A stretch of DNA of 64,000 nucleotides from Paenibacillus sp. FSL R5-0345 (GTDB taxonomy: Bacteria > Bacillota > Bacilli > Paenibacillales > Paenibacillaceae): positions 1,178,001 through 1,242,000 of the forward strand of contig NZ_CP009281.1 in assembly GCF_000758585.1 (NCBI RefSeq). The letters are read 5' to 3'. Numbering within the stretch: the first letter of the stretch is position 1; each line of letters starts with the position of its first letter. The position numbers and the translations under genes are program-made. The notes beneath the pieces are model-generated. The model was not told where the DNA came from. It worked only from the letters and a program-made list of their open reading frames with translations, and made no database searches. Of this stretch, positions 8,372-16,936 are shown piece after piece.

Positions 8372-8743
8372 ATGATAGTATATAGCTTTGCCAAAGAAGC
8401 TGGTAAATCTATTGATGCGTTCGGAAGCCAGCAGCTTTATATGTCGAGAATACTGACAGAGGCGGTTTCTCCGCATGTGGGTTGTATGCACTTGGGTGTG
8501 AATGGACTTGTTGGCTGGCATCAGGCTCCGGTTCCACAGCTATTTCTTGTCGTTAGCGGAGAAGGCTGGGTCAGAGCAGGGGAAGAAACAGAGCTTTCAG
8601 TTAGCGCTGGCTCAGCTGTGTATTGGGACAAGGGCGAGTGGCATGAGACACGCACAGAGACAGGACTAACAGCGATAGTAATCGAAGCAGAGAATATGAG
8701 TTTGGCGATGCCAATTGTGCAGGAGATTCTTGAGCGGAGGTAA
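8372..8743 (+). CDS. cupin-domain protein
   Basis: A 123-residue single-domain protein with a conserved beta-barrel (cupin) pattern: HLGVNGLVGWHQAPVPQLFLVVSGEGWVR forms motif 1 and SAVYWDKGEWHETRTE motif 2, with histidines usable for metal binding. Such small cupins serve as sugar isomerases, dioxygenases or ligand sensors, so no reaction is assigned. AGGAGG lies 11 bases before the ATG, inside the end of the Nudix gene, and the acetyltransferase gene begins 4 bases after its stop, making a tight cluster. Confidence 0.8.
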   Translation: MIVYSFAKEAGKSIDAFGSQQLYMSRILTEAVSPHVGCMHLGVNGLVGWHQAPVPQLFLVVSGEGWVRAGEETELSVSAGSAVYWDKGEWHETRTETGLTAIVIEAENMSLAMPIVQEILERR

Positions 8744-8747
8744 AACA

Positions 8748-9293
8748 ATGTTTAATCAAGAGAAAAGAACAATTACGACCGAAAGATTGATACTGAGACC
8801 CTTTGAATTATCTGATGCAAAACGTGTCTCTGACCTCTGCAATAATTATAATATCTACAAAAGTACGTTGACTCTACCTTATCCTTACACTATCGAATGT
8901 GCAATATCCTGGATTGAAGCTCATGAAGAGAATTTTATCAATAATATGTATTATGAGTTTGCCATTACTGATAAGAGTACAAACGAGCTTTATGGAGCTA
9001 TAGGACTGACAAATAAGCAAGCATACAGAAATGGTGAAGTAGGATATTGGATCGGTGAGGAATATTGGGGGAAAGGATACGCGACTGAAGCAGCAAAAGC
9101 GATCATTGCGTTTGCTTTTTCAGAAAAGCATTATCATAAAGTATTTGCAAGACACTTTGCTTCAAATCCCGGCTCTGGGCGAGTGATGCAAAAATGTGGA
9201 ATGGTGGAGGAAGGCATTTTATTGCAGCATATCTATAAAGAAAATAAATATGATGACCTAATTCATTATGGGATTATAAATACTGAAGGTTAG
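8748..9293 (+). CDS. GNAT acetyltransferase, RimJ/RimL type
   Basis: Transfers an acetyl group from acetyl-CoA to an amine. The 181-residue protein begins TTERLILRPFELSDA, the standard RimJ/RimL opening, and has the acetyl-CoA loop EYWGKGYATEAAKA (motif A, Q/RxxGxG/A type) followed by HYHKVFARHFASNPGSGRVMQKCGM. The frame is open to 8715, but ATG at 8748 with GGAGG 7 bases upstream is the better start. It is the last gene of the amidase-Nudix-cupin cluster and is followed by a terminator. The acceptor substrate is unknown. Confidence 0.9.
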   Translation: MFNQEKRTITTERLILRPFELSDAKRVSDLCNNYNIYKSTLTLPYPYTIECAISWIEAHEENFINNMYYEFAITDKSTNELYGAIGLTNKQAYRNGEVGYWIGEEYWGKGYATEAAKAIIAFAFSEKHYHKVFARHFASNPGSGRVMQKCGMVEEGILLQHIYKENKYDDLIHYGIINTEG

Positions 9294-9337
9294 GCTACAT
9301 AAGATGGATTTTTAAAGTTTTTACAAGCAAATAAAAC

Positions 9338-9364
9338 AAAAAGGAGCCGAGTGGCTCCTTTTTG
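9338..9364. terminator. bidirectional terminator
   Basis: Perfect stem AAAAAGGAGCC / GGCTCCTTTTT with loop GAGT. The A and T runs on both sides let it serve the acetyltransferase gene on the plus strand and the AraC gene on the minus strand. Confidence 0.9.
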
Positions 9365-9390
9365 CTGTGCAATAAGGGCTATACAAATTG

Positions 9391-10260
9391 TTATTTGGAT
9401 TTATTGCGATAGGTGCGCGGCGTTGTACCGACGATCTTTTTAAAAGCACGACCAAAATAGGAGAAACTGTTAAAACCCACGGCTTCCGAGATTTCTGTGA
9501 TCGGCATGCTAGTATTTGTGAGCAGCCGCTTGGCGTGATGAATCCGTGTTTGGATTAGAAAATCGGTTATAGTCAGACCAATCGTTTTTTTGAACAAATG
9601 ACACAGATAATACGGATTGATATATAAATCCTGTGCAAGCTTTTCGAGCGAAATATCCGTGGTGAAGTTTTTGGATAAATATTTTACCGCTTCTTCGATT
9701 TTGACATTGATTGTATTTCTCTCAATGGGCTCAAGACCATGCTCTTCTCCGTTAAACACAAGGCGGTGTATTTCAAGTAGCATCTCATTGAGGTAAATTC
9801 GCATAGCCAAAAAGTCACCAGTATTCAGCTTTACATATTCTTCTTGCAGTCGATCTAGGAGATATTCGAAATGACGCAGACGTTCACCGCTCATTCGTAT
9901 ATGCCTATGCTGGTTACTGCGGTCAAACATACGAAGAAATCGTTGCTGAATTTCAGAATCCAGGAGTTCAGGGAGAAAGTGGATGGCGGTACGTGTGCTG
10001 GGTACTTGCAGCTTAGGCGAACTTTTATGAGATTCTAGGGAGCTTATCAGAATCAAGTCGTTGCCTTCAAGCGGATAGATATTTTCTTCTATTAAAAAAT
10101 AACCACTGCCTTCGTGAAACATATAGATCTCAAATCCGGCATGGGAATGGAAGTTCATGTAAAAGGTTTGTTCAGTTTCTCTATACTTCATATGAATGGG
10201 TAGTTCTTGCAATTTATTGTTCACGAAAACGTCAGTCGATTGGTAAGTTCGGTCTTCCAT
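9391..10260 (-). CDS. AraC-family regulator of the polysaccharide locus
   Basis: A 289-residue transcription factor with an N-terminal cupin sensor domain (FHSHAGFEIYMFHEGSGYFL, residues about 33-52) and a C-terminal pair of AraC helix-turn-helix motifs: LEKLAQDLYINPYYLCHLFKK and ITEISEAVGFNSFSYFGRAFKK, ending GTTPRTYR. It is transcribed divergently from the GH105/ABC transporter operon, so it most likely activates that operon when an oligosaccharide binds the cupin. The start ATG at 10260 has GGAGGAG upstream. Confidence 0.92.
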   Translation of the reverse strand: MEDRTYQSTDVFVNNKLQELPIHMKYRETEQTFYMNFHSHAGFEIYMFHEGSGYFLIEENIYPLEGNDLILISSLESHKSSPKLQVPSTRTAIHFLPELLDSEIQQRFLRMFDRSNQHRHIRMSGERLRHFEYLLDRLQEEYVKLNTGDFLAMRIYLNEMLLEIHRLVFNGEEHGLEPIERNTINVKIEEAVKYLSKNFTTDISLEKLAQDLYINPYYLCHLFKKTIGLTITDFLIQTRIHHAKRLLTNTSMPITEISEAVGFNSFSYFGRAFKKIVGTTPRTYRNKSK

Positions 10261-10342
10261 ACTCCACTCCTCCTGTATTAGAATGCGCTTTCATACATCA
10301 TATAGGCTCGTAATCAATAAAGCAATATCGGTATGGTTTTAC

Positions 10343-10363
10343 GCAATTCATCGAGAGAATTGC
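10343..10363. promoter_or_regulatory. inverted repeat in the AraC/GH105 divergent region
   Basis: GCAATTC-N7-GAATTGC, perfect 7-base arms, lies in the divergent promoter region just upstream of a TATACT (10378-10383). This is a suitable place for an activator site next to a weak -35, and the AraC protein is the obvious candidate (inference). Confidence 0.45.
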
Positions 10364-10466
10364 ATCCGTTTTCATAATATACTTGGATTCAGGCCGCTAA
10401 TAGCGCCGTTGGGAGGTGGCGATATATTGTATGGCGGTATTCAACCAGAGGAGTGGAATTAAGGAA

Positions 10467-11516
10467 ATGATTATTGAAATGAATGAACAAATAAGACATG
10501 CCGCTGATCGTGTGTATCGATATATGACGGAAAGCAGATCGACCGATTGGGGAATGAACATCAATGAATGGGACTGGGTCCCTGGTGTAGGTACGATGGC
10601 ATTGCTGCATTATTACGAGAAGACGGGAAACCAGGAAGTTCTTGATTATTTAATTAGATGGGTCGAAAGAAATCAAGAAAAAGCAGGACGTACGAAAGTT
10701 ATTAATTCGATGGCGCCGTTCGCCATTTTTCCCAGGCTGTATGAATTAACCAAAGAAACGTATTATTTGGACCAAGCGAAACAAATCTCTCAGTGGATGG
10801 TACGAGAGGCTCCGCGAACGCGAGAAGGTGCATTTGAGCATACCGTCACGGAGAAAGGTAGCTTCCCAGAGCAGGTATGGGCAGATACAATGTTTATGGC
10901 TGTACTACTGCTTGCCCGCACAGCGAAATTAACGCAAGATTCGGATCTTGCAAAACAGGCTTTGGAGCAGGTCAGCTTGCATATGCGGTTGCTGCAGGAC
11001 GAAGTGACCGGGGTTCTATTTCACGGCTGGAACAGTGCCGAGAGAAATCATTTATCCGCTGCCAGATGGACGCGGGCGAATGCATGGGTTTGTATAGCCG
11101 TACCTGAAATCTTGCAGGACATCGTAGGACTAGTCACGATCCCGTCTGATATAAGGTCTAGCTACAAGCGCATGATGGATGGCTTGATCGAATACCAAAG
11201 CAGCAACGGTCTATGGCACACGGTAATGGACCGGACAGACTTTTACCAGGAAACGTCGGGAAGCGCGGGTATTGCCTGCGGAATACTGCTGGCTATCCGT
11301 ACAGGTCTGTTGGAAGAAACCTATGGAGTACACGTGTTAAAAGCTTTAAAGGGTGTTTTGAGATGTATTAATACTGCCGGAGAAGTGAGCAGTGTTTCCG
11401 GAGGGACACCGATCATGCCGACCATCGAGGCGTATCAAACGATTGAGCGTATACCGACCTTGTATGGTCAAGGGCTTGTGTTGATGCTGTTTTCGGAGTG
11501 CTTCGGAAATGAGTAA
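10467..11516 (+). CDS. GH88/GH105 unsaturated glycuronyl hydrolase
   Basis: Cleaves the unsaturated uronic acid left at oligosaccharide ends after a polysaccharide lyase has acted. The (alpha/alpha)6 protein shows VPGVGTMALLHYYEKTG, the catalytic-aspartate motif VWADTMFM (D140 with this start) and NGLWHTVMDRTDFYQETSGSAGIACGI, as in YteR/YesR. The frame is open to GTG 10416 and contains ATGs at 10431, 10467 and 10479, none with ideal spacing to a ribosome site, so the start is uncertain. No signal peptide: it works inside the cell on oligosaccharides imported by the transporter encoded next to it. Confidence 0.87.
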   Translation: MIIEMNEQIRHAADRVYRYMTESRSTDWGMNINEWDWVPGVGTMALLHYYEKTGNQEVLDYLIRWVERNQEKAGRTKVINSMAPFAIFPRLYELTKETYYLDQAKQISQWMVREAPRTREGAFEHTVTEKGSFPEQVWADTMFMAVLLLARTAKLTQDSDLAKQALEQVSLHMRLLQDEVTGVLFHGWNSAERNHLSAARWTRANAWVCIAVPEILQDIVGLVTIPSDIRSSYKRMMDGLIEYQSSNGLWHTVMDRTDFYQETSGSAGIACGILLAIRTGLLEETYGVHVLKALKGVLRCINTAGEVSSVSGGTPIMPTIEAYQTIERIPTLYGQGLVLMLFSECFGNE

Positions 11517-11549
11517 ACGAAAGCTATTTTTTGTTCTGGAGGGTTAGGT

Positions 11550-12494
11550 ATGAACTTACAAAAGTCAGCGTCACCTCTGACCAGCCCCCGAAAGGGATCG
11601 ATATTGCGCAGCATGTATCGCTATCGCAGGTTGTATGTGCTCGCGCTTCCCGGCATCATATATTTTATTATTTTTCATTATGTGCCAATGTGGGGCGTGT
11701 TGATCGCGTTTCAAGATTACAGTCCGTTTCAGGGTTTTTTTGGAAGTGATTGGGTCGGGTTTAAACATTTTATTGACTTCTTTCAAGGGGACAATTTTAT
11801 CAGGTTGCTAAGTAATACACTCGTGATCAGTGTGCTGAAGCTTATCTTTTTCTTTCCTGCACCGATTGTACTGGCGCTTTTACTGAATGAGGTTCGGAAT
11901 GCACTTTACAAGCGATGGGTACAAACGATCGTCTATTTACCTCACTTCTTATCGTGGGTCATCGTCATAGGGATCTATTCACTGATGTTTTCTTCAACGG
12001 GCTTCGTCAATGAACTTGTAGTCATGCTCGGAGGAACGGTCAAGAATTGGATGATGATGCCTGAGCTATTTAAAATAAGCATCGTACTCCAAAATATCTG
12101 GAAGGAAACAGGGTGGGGAACGATCATCTTTCTCGCTGCACTAAGCAGCGTATCACCTGAACTCTATGAAGCAGCGGTAATGGATGGGGCAAGCCGCTGG
12201 CGCCAGTTGTGGAACATCACGCTTCCTTCGATCCGCCCAACCATCATCATGATGCTGTTACTGCAGCTCGGCCATATCCTTAATGTCGGCTTCGAGCAAA
12301 TCTTCTTGATGCTGAATCCGCTCGTTATGGATGTTGGTGATGTATTTCCTACTTTTGTGTACCGTGAGGGTATTCTTCAAGGGGACTTCAGCTTTGCCTC
12401 AGCGGCGGGTTTGTTCAACTCTCTGGTAGGACTCATCTTAATTCTGAGTGCAAACAAGCTGACCAAAAAACTGGGTGAAGAAGGAATATTCTAA
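11550..12494 (+). CDS. CUT1 sugar ABC transporter permease (YteP/LplB-like)
   Basis: Integral membrane subunit of an oligosaccharide importer, 314 residues, about six membrane spans, with the permease EAA-type loop LYEAAVMDGASRWRQLWNITLPSIRP that contacts the ATPase. The N-terminal RLYVLALPGIIYFIIFHYVPMWGVLIAFQDY is typical of the LplB/YteP group used for pectin- and lyase-derived oligosaccharides in Bacillales. ATG with GGAGGG 7 bases upstream. It precedes a second permease gene and a binding lipoprotein; no ATPase gene is nearby. Confidence 0.92.
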   Translation: MNLQKSASPLTSPRKGSILRSMYRYRRLYVLALPGIIYFIIFHYVPMWGVLIAFQDYSPFQGFFGSDWVGFKHFIDFFQGDNFIRLLSNTLVISVLKLIFFFPAPIVLALLLNEVRNALYKRWVQTIVYLPHFLSWVIVIGIYSLMFSSTGFVNELVVMLGGTVKNWMMMPELFKISIVLQNIWKETGWGTIIFLAALSSVSPELYEAAVMDGASRWRQLWNITLPSIRPTIIMMLLLQLGHILNVGFEQIFLMLNPLVMDVGDVFPTFVYREGILQGDFSFASAAGLFNSLVGLILILSANKLTKKLGEEGIF

Positions 12495-12506
12495 AGAGGT
12501 GAAATT

Positions 12507-13388
12507 ATGAGATTCAAAAGAACCCTTGGCGAAAGATTGTTTGACCGCTTGAACTATGTACTACTTGCCCTTGTGTCGGCTGCCATGCTGCTACCCTTTG
12601 TCAATGTGCTTGCTTCGTCGCTCTCTACCGGGGTTGGGCTGAGCAGAGGGGGTCTTGTTCTCTGGCCGCGTGGCTGGTCACTGGAGGCATACAGCTATAT
12701 TTTCAAACAAGGGGATTTAATTCGGGCTTTGGGCGTTACCATCTTTATCACCGTAGTAGGAACAGCACTAAATCTAATCGTTACATTTACCCTCGCGTAT
12801 GCACTATCGAAATCGCATTTGCCGTTCCGTAATCCGATGCTTATGATGGTATTCTTTACTACACTATTTAGTGGCGGGATGATTCCAACATTTATTCTAG
12901 TTAAAGATCTGGGGATGCTGGACAGTCTTTGGTCGCTTATCATTCCCGGAGCGGCAAGTGCATTTAACATCATTATCGTAAAATCGTTCATGCAGACGAT
13001 TCCAGATGGGCTCGAAGAGTCAGCGACGATTGACGGATGTACGGAATTCGGTACCTTTTTCCGCATTGTGATTCCGGTGTCTATGCCAATCATTGCGACC
13101 ATGATCCTGTTTTACGCCGTCGGACATTGGAATGAATTTTTTCAAGCGATATTGTATATCAACAACCCACTCAAATGGCCTATGCAAGTGTTCTTGCGCC
13201 AAGTGCTTCTGGTATTGAGTTCATCGGAGCTTAACGCTTCTATGATTGATCAGGATCAAATGATGCAGCTGGCTGAACCTATCAAGATGGCGATGATCAT
13301 TGTGGCTACAGCACCGATTGTTATTGTTTATCCTTTTTTACAAAAGTATTTCGTGAAGGGTGTCATGATCGGTTCAATCAAAGGGTAG
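12507..13388 (+). CDS. CUT1 sugar ABC transporter permease (YtcP/LplC-like)
   Basis: Second membrane subunit of the importer, 293 residues with six predicted spans. The ATPase-contact loop is DGLEESATIDGCTEFGTFFRIVIPVSMP, and the N-terminus GERLFDRLNYVLL is characteristic of the YtcP/LplC family. It begins 12 bases after the first permease with AGAGGTG as the ribosome site. The two should form a heterodimer. Confidence 0.92.
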   Translation: MRFKRTLGERLFDRLNYVLLALVSAAMLLPFVNVLASSLSTGVGLSRGGLVLWPRGWSLEAYSYIFKQGDLIRALGVTIFITVVGTALNLIVTFTLAYALSKSHLPFRNPMLMMVFFTTLFSGGMIPTFILVKDLGMLDSLWSLIIPGAASAFNIIIVKSFMQTIPDGLEESATIDGCTEFGTFFRIVIPVSMPIIATMILFYAVGHWNEFFQAILYINNPLKWPMQVFLRQVLLVLSSSELNASMIDQDQMMQLAEPIKMAMIIVATAPIVIVYPFLQKYFVKGVMIGSIKG

Positions 13389-13439
13389 ATTTCCCCTCGA
13401 TAATTAAAGTAAGCGATTTATTCCAAGGAGGAATATCAA

Positions 13440-15029
13440 ATGAAAATGCTGTCTAGAAAAAATGCTTATACCTGCTTCACTGCCCTGATTGGGGGAACGC
13501 TCATCTTGTCTGGCTGTGGCAATTCGAAGGGAGGTAGTTCTGAGGGAACTGCCAATGCTCCATCCAAGCCAGTACCGATTGAATTCTCGATGAACGTGAA
13601 CACGGTTCCAGATGTTAATAACAATGAAGGGATCAAATGGTTGAATGAAAAGTTCAATATGGATCTAAAATTCACACCGATTCCAAACTCTAATTTTAAG
13701 GAAAAATTCAATGCGATGGTCGCTTCTGGCTCGATGCCTGATGTATTTACCTTTAATTTCGATGCAACCGCGATCAAGCTCATCAAGCAAGGAGCCGTCG
13801 CTCCGCTCGACGAGTACATTTCGGAGTATCCGAATTTGAAATATACCCAGCTTCATTATGATAATGTCAGCTATGATGGGAAGGTTTATGGTATTCCTAT
13901 TGCACGCTCATTGCTTGCTGCTCCAAACGCGCCGCTGATCCGCCAAGATTGGCTGGATAAATTGAACTTGCCTGTTCCGAAGACATTGGATGAGCTGTAC
14001 GCTACCATGCAGGCGATGACAAATAATGACCCGGACGGCAACGGGAAGAAGGATACGTATGGGCTGCAGCTTGGTGAAATTACTGGTCGAGCAGGCGATT
14101 TCAATGGACGGGAATTTTGGGGAACAGGCGACCTGTTATACAGTTTCGGTCTTGATGGCTCGGGCTGGGTGCTGAAGGATGGTCAGCTTGTTATGAACGA
14201 AGCGATGCCTGAATATAAAGTTTATCTGGATTGGCTGAAAAAAGCTGTCAGCGAAGGCTTGGTTGATCCTGATTTCGTCTTGAACCAAGCGAATGAGGCA
14301 CAGGATAAATTTTTCAAAAACGGAAAAGGCGGAATTGCCTTCGACTTTGTTTCGATGATCCGTAATTTTACTTCGACCGTTCCAGTGACTACACCTGGGG
14401 CTAAGCTAACTGCATTTGAACCTCCGGTTGGACCTAATGGCGAAAGCGGAGTCGTATCTGGTCCGGGTAATGTAGGTGTCATCTTTATCAGTGCTGAGGC
14501 CGCGAAAGATAAGAATAAAGTGAAGACGATTCTGCAATGGCTTGACTACGGTCCGTCCATGGAAAATGGTTATGTTGTAGACGGTGTACAGAAATACAAC
14601 AAATTGCAAAACTATGGGCTTGATGGCGTTACCTTCAAAACGAACAGTGACGGCAGTGTTGAAGTGACCGATAAGGATAAGCTGAAAAAACTTGGAGGCG
14701 GATACATTTTGCCAACTCAAGCACTTCCGAATCCGGAGAACACGAACTATACAAAAGATTCGGATGATCCTGAAACATTGGCACTGGAAATCGCTGCTAA
14801 CGATATTTTGCTAAAGCATCTGAAAGTAAGCCCCATCGCCGGACTTCATTCCCCTACAGAACAAAACACTCCGGATATGTACATGGATCTTGTAAAAGCC
14901 AAAGTGAAATACGTCATGAGTCAATTGAGCTCTGAGGAATGGGACAACGCGCTTAAATCGTTCATGGACAAAGATGGTACAAAAGTGACGCAAGAATTTA
15001 ATGAAGCACTGAAAAACGCTAAAAAATAA
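13440..15029 (+). CDS. sugar-binding lipoprotein (YtcQ/LplA-like)
   Basis: Extracellular solute-binding protein that delivers oligosaccharides to the two permeases. Its 529 residues begin with a lipoprotein signal ending in LILSGC (lipobox), followed by a flexible Gly/Ser/Ala linker. The large size and motifs SGSMPDVFTF, WLDKLNLPVPKTLDELY and NDPDGNGKKDTYG are typical of family-1 binding proteins of the LplA group. AAGGAGG precedes the ATG. A C/G-rich hairpin directly after the stop separates it from the downstream enzyme genes and probably stabilises its mRNA. Confidence 0.93.
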   Translation: MKMLSRKNAYTCFTALIGGTLILSGCGNSKGGSSEGTANAPSKPVPIEFSMNVNTVPDVNNNEGIKWLNEKFNMDLKFTPIPNSNFKEKFNAMVASGSMPDVFTFNFDATAIKLIKQGAVAPLDEYISEYPNLKYTQLHYDNVSYDGKVYGIPIARSLLAAPNAPLIRQDWLDKLNLPVPKTLDELYATMQAMTNNDPDGNGKKDTYGLQLGEITGRAGDFNGREFWGTGDLLYSFGLDGSGWVLKDGQLVMNEAMPEYKVYLDWLKKAVSEGLVDPDFVLNQANEAQDKFFKNGKGGIAFDFVSMIRNFTSTVPVTTPGAKLTAFEPPVGPNGESGVVSGPGNVGVIFISAEAAKDKNKVKTILQWLDYGPSMENGYVVDGVQKYNKLQNYGLDGVTFKTNSDGSVEVTDKDKLKKLGGGYILPTQALPNPENTNYTKDSDDPETLALEIAANDILLKHLKVSPIAGLHSPTEQNTPDMYMDLVKAKVKYVMSQLSSEEWDNALKSFMDKDGTKVTQEFNEALKNAKK

Positions 15030-15034
15030 AGCTT

Positions 15035-15060
15035 CTCCCCCGGTTTCCGGGGGATATTTT
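15035..15060 (+). terminator. hairpin after binding-protein gene
   Basis: CTCCCCCGG-ttt-CCGGGGGAT followed by ATTTTC. The short T-run makes it a leaky terminator or a 3'-end stabiliser lying between the binding-protein gene and the next enzyme gene. Confidence 0.55.
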
Positions 15061-15093
15061 CAAATTATCCTCTGTAAAGGAAGGGCAAGACAT

Positions 15094-16866
15094 ATGATGA
15101 ATTCATCAATCCAACAAGTCTATAAAGATGTTATAGAGAAGCAGTGGAAGGATTTCGACAAGCAGTGGCTTGCACTTAAGACTAGGAGAGGCCCAGCCTA
15201 CAATTATCATACTAATGTGCGCGACGCAGAGGTTCATTTGATTCGTGAATCGTTTTATTTTTCCTTATCTTTACTAGACCGCCAAGATGAGGGCGATGCC
15301 GAACTTGCGGCGCAAATGATCGGCTGTCTGCTCGACTTCCAGGAACTAGATAGAGAACACCCTTATTACGGAATTTGGCCTTATTATATGGAAGAATCAG
15401 TCGCCGATATGGCCTCTCCTGATCGCAATTGGGCTGACTTCTGTGGGAAAGCGCTCATTCAGGCCTATGTGGATCATGGCGATAAGTTGCCGGCTGAGCT
15501 ACAGGGTCGAATTAAGAATTCACTGGAGGCAGCTGCTGAATTAATTAAAGAGCGCAATGTATTACCTTCGTATACGAATATTTGTATCATGGGGACTTAC
15601 GTAGCACTGCTTGCAGGGGAATTGCTCGACAACAAGGACTTGTTCACTTACGGACGGAGTAAATTGAAGCTTCTGCATGAATATTGCACACTGCATGGTG
15701 CATTTACGGAGTACAATAGTCCGACTTATACCATTGTAGCGATTGAAGATTTGTCACTTATGCTCAGACATATACGGGACACAGCCAGTTTAGAGATGAT
15801 CCGTGAGCTGCATGACATGGCGTGGGCTTCCATCGCTGAACATTATCATAGCACTACTGGACAATGGGCAGGACCCCATAGCCGATCATACGAAACGCTG
15901 CAAGGAAAGGGATTATTGTCATTCTTACAGCTTGCAGGGCAGGGACGTCTCCATTTCTTGGATGAGGATGAGCTGGAGATCAGCGCGCTTTGGGTGCGTG
16001 TCGGGTTAAATATGCCGGAACAGTATGTGTCTTATTTTAAGGAATCACGCGCTGCTTCATACTCGGAAAAGGTGATAGTTAAAGGAGCTATTCCGGTAGT
16101 TGCATCTTCTTACCTGACGCCTGAATTAGCGCTTGGTTCTTTCAACCATTGTGATCTGTGGAATCAGCGCAGACCACTGACCGCGTACTGGGGAGAGAGA
16201 GGGCATGCTTCCAGCCTGCGTTTCCGCTGTCTTCATGACCAATATGATTTTAGTTCTGGATTGCTACACACGGTTCAGCATCGTGGTATGCTGCTTGGCA
16301 TCGCTCATTTCTGTGCGGATCATGGTGACAAACATTTTGTCTTGGACCCTATTCATGGAGTGGTTAAAGCTACTTCCTTACTCTTTCGATTTGAATTCGG
16401 TGGAGAACGAAGTCAGCTGGTGATGCCGGAGCAGATAGAAGCGGGCAAACCGCTGTTAATCCGTTCTCCATATGTAACGATAGGGCTTGTGTTTGAAGAT
16501 TACCGTTTTGGAGCTTATATACCGCAGCTTCGCGTGATCGAAGAAGAAACAACAACCTCTCTGGAAATCATCCTATATGAAGGAGCAATTAAGGAGTTGA
16601 AGTTAACTGAACTAAAGGAAGCACATCTTGCGTTCGGATTAGTGGTTGAAAATGCGAATGGTTCAGAGGAAGAAATACTTGCTAAGCTTGCTGGTATAAG
16701 TACGGTAAACAAAGAGGGGCAGTTACAGCTTGCTTATGAGGATCCGTGCAAAAAGTTGGAATTACAGGTGCCAACTGGGGTATTGCCATTCCGTCAAACG
16801 ATGGAGCAGGCTGCTGGAAGGATAGAAATTAAGCTCGAAGCGGGAGCGCCGATATGGTCGGTGTAA
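15094..16866 (+). CDS. putative lyase-like toroid protein, unassigned
   Basis: I do not recognise a named family for this 590-residue protein. Residues 1-330 look all-helical, as in an (alpha/alpha)6 toroid. They contain aromatic-rich conserved-looking blocks (YYGIWPYYMEE, NWADFCGKAL, LPSYTNICIMGTYVALLAGE, AFTEYNSPTYT, GPHSRSYET). The remainder looks beta-rich. That two-domain plan, with Asn, His, Tyr and Arg clustered in EYNSPTY and HSRSY, recalls polysaccharide lyases of the heparinase/alginate type, but a lyase role is inference. It has no signal peptide, so it would act in the cytoplasm on imported oligosaccharides, matching the GH105 enzyme in the same operon. ATG with AAGGAAGGG upstream. 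Confidence 0.65.
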   Translation: MMNSSIQQVYKDVIEKQWKDFDKQWLALKTRRGPAYNYHTNVRDAEVHLIRESFYFSLSLLDRQDEGDAELAAQMIGCLLDFQELDREHPYYGIWPYYMEESVADMASPDRNWADFCGKALIQAYVDHGDKLPAELQGRIKNSLEAAAELIKERNVLPSYTNICIMGTYVALLAGELLDNKDLFTYGRSKLKLLHEYCTLHGAFTEYNSPTYTIVAIEDLSLMLRHIRDTASLEMIRELHDMAWASIAEHYHSTTGQWAGPHSRSYETLQGKGLLSFLQLAGQGRLHFLDEDELEISALWVRVGLNMPEQYVSYFKESRAASYSEKVIVKGAIPVVASSYLTPELALGSFNHCDLWNQRRPLTAYWGERGHASSLRFRCLHDQYDFSSGLLHTVQHRGMLLGIAHFCADHGDKHFVLDPIHGVVKATSLLFRFEFGGERSQLVMPEQIEAGKPLLIRSPYVTIGLVFEDYRFGAYIPQLRVIEEETTTSLEIILYEGAIKELKLTELKEAHLAFGLVVENANGSEEEILAKLAGISTVNKEGQLQLAYEDPCKKLELQVPTGVLPFRQTMEQAAGRIEIKLEAGAPIWSV

Positions 16867-16936
16867 AAGGAGGAGCAGCTTCACGCTCGCTCCAACAAAA
16901 ACATGTAAGTAAATATTAAGGTGTGGGAGGTCAACT

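Noticed and set aside
11571..11786. antisense open frames inside the transporter and large-enzyme genes
   Set aside because: They lack ribosome sites and family similarity and lie entirely within well-supported genes on the other strand.
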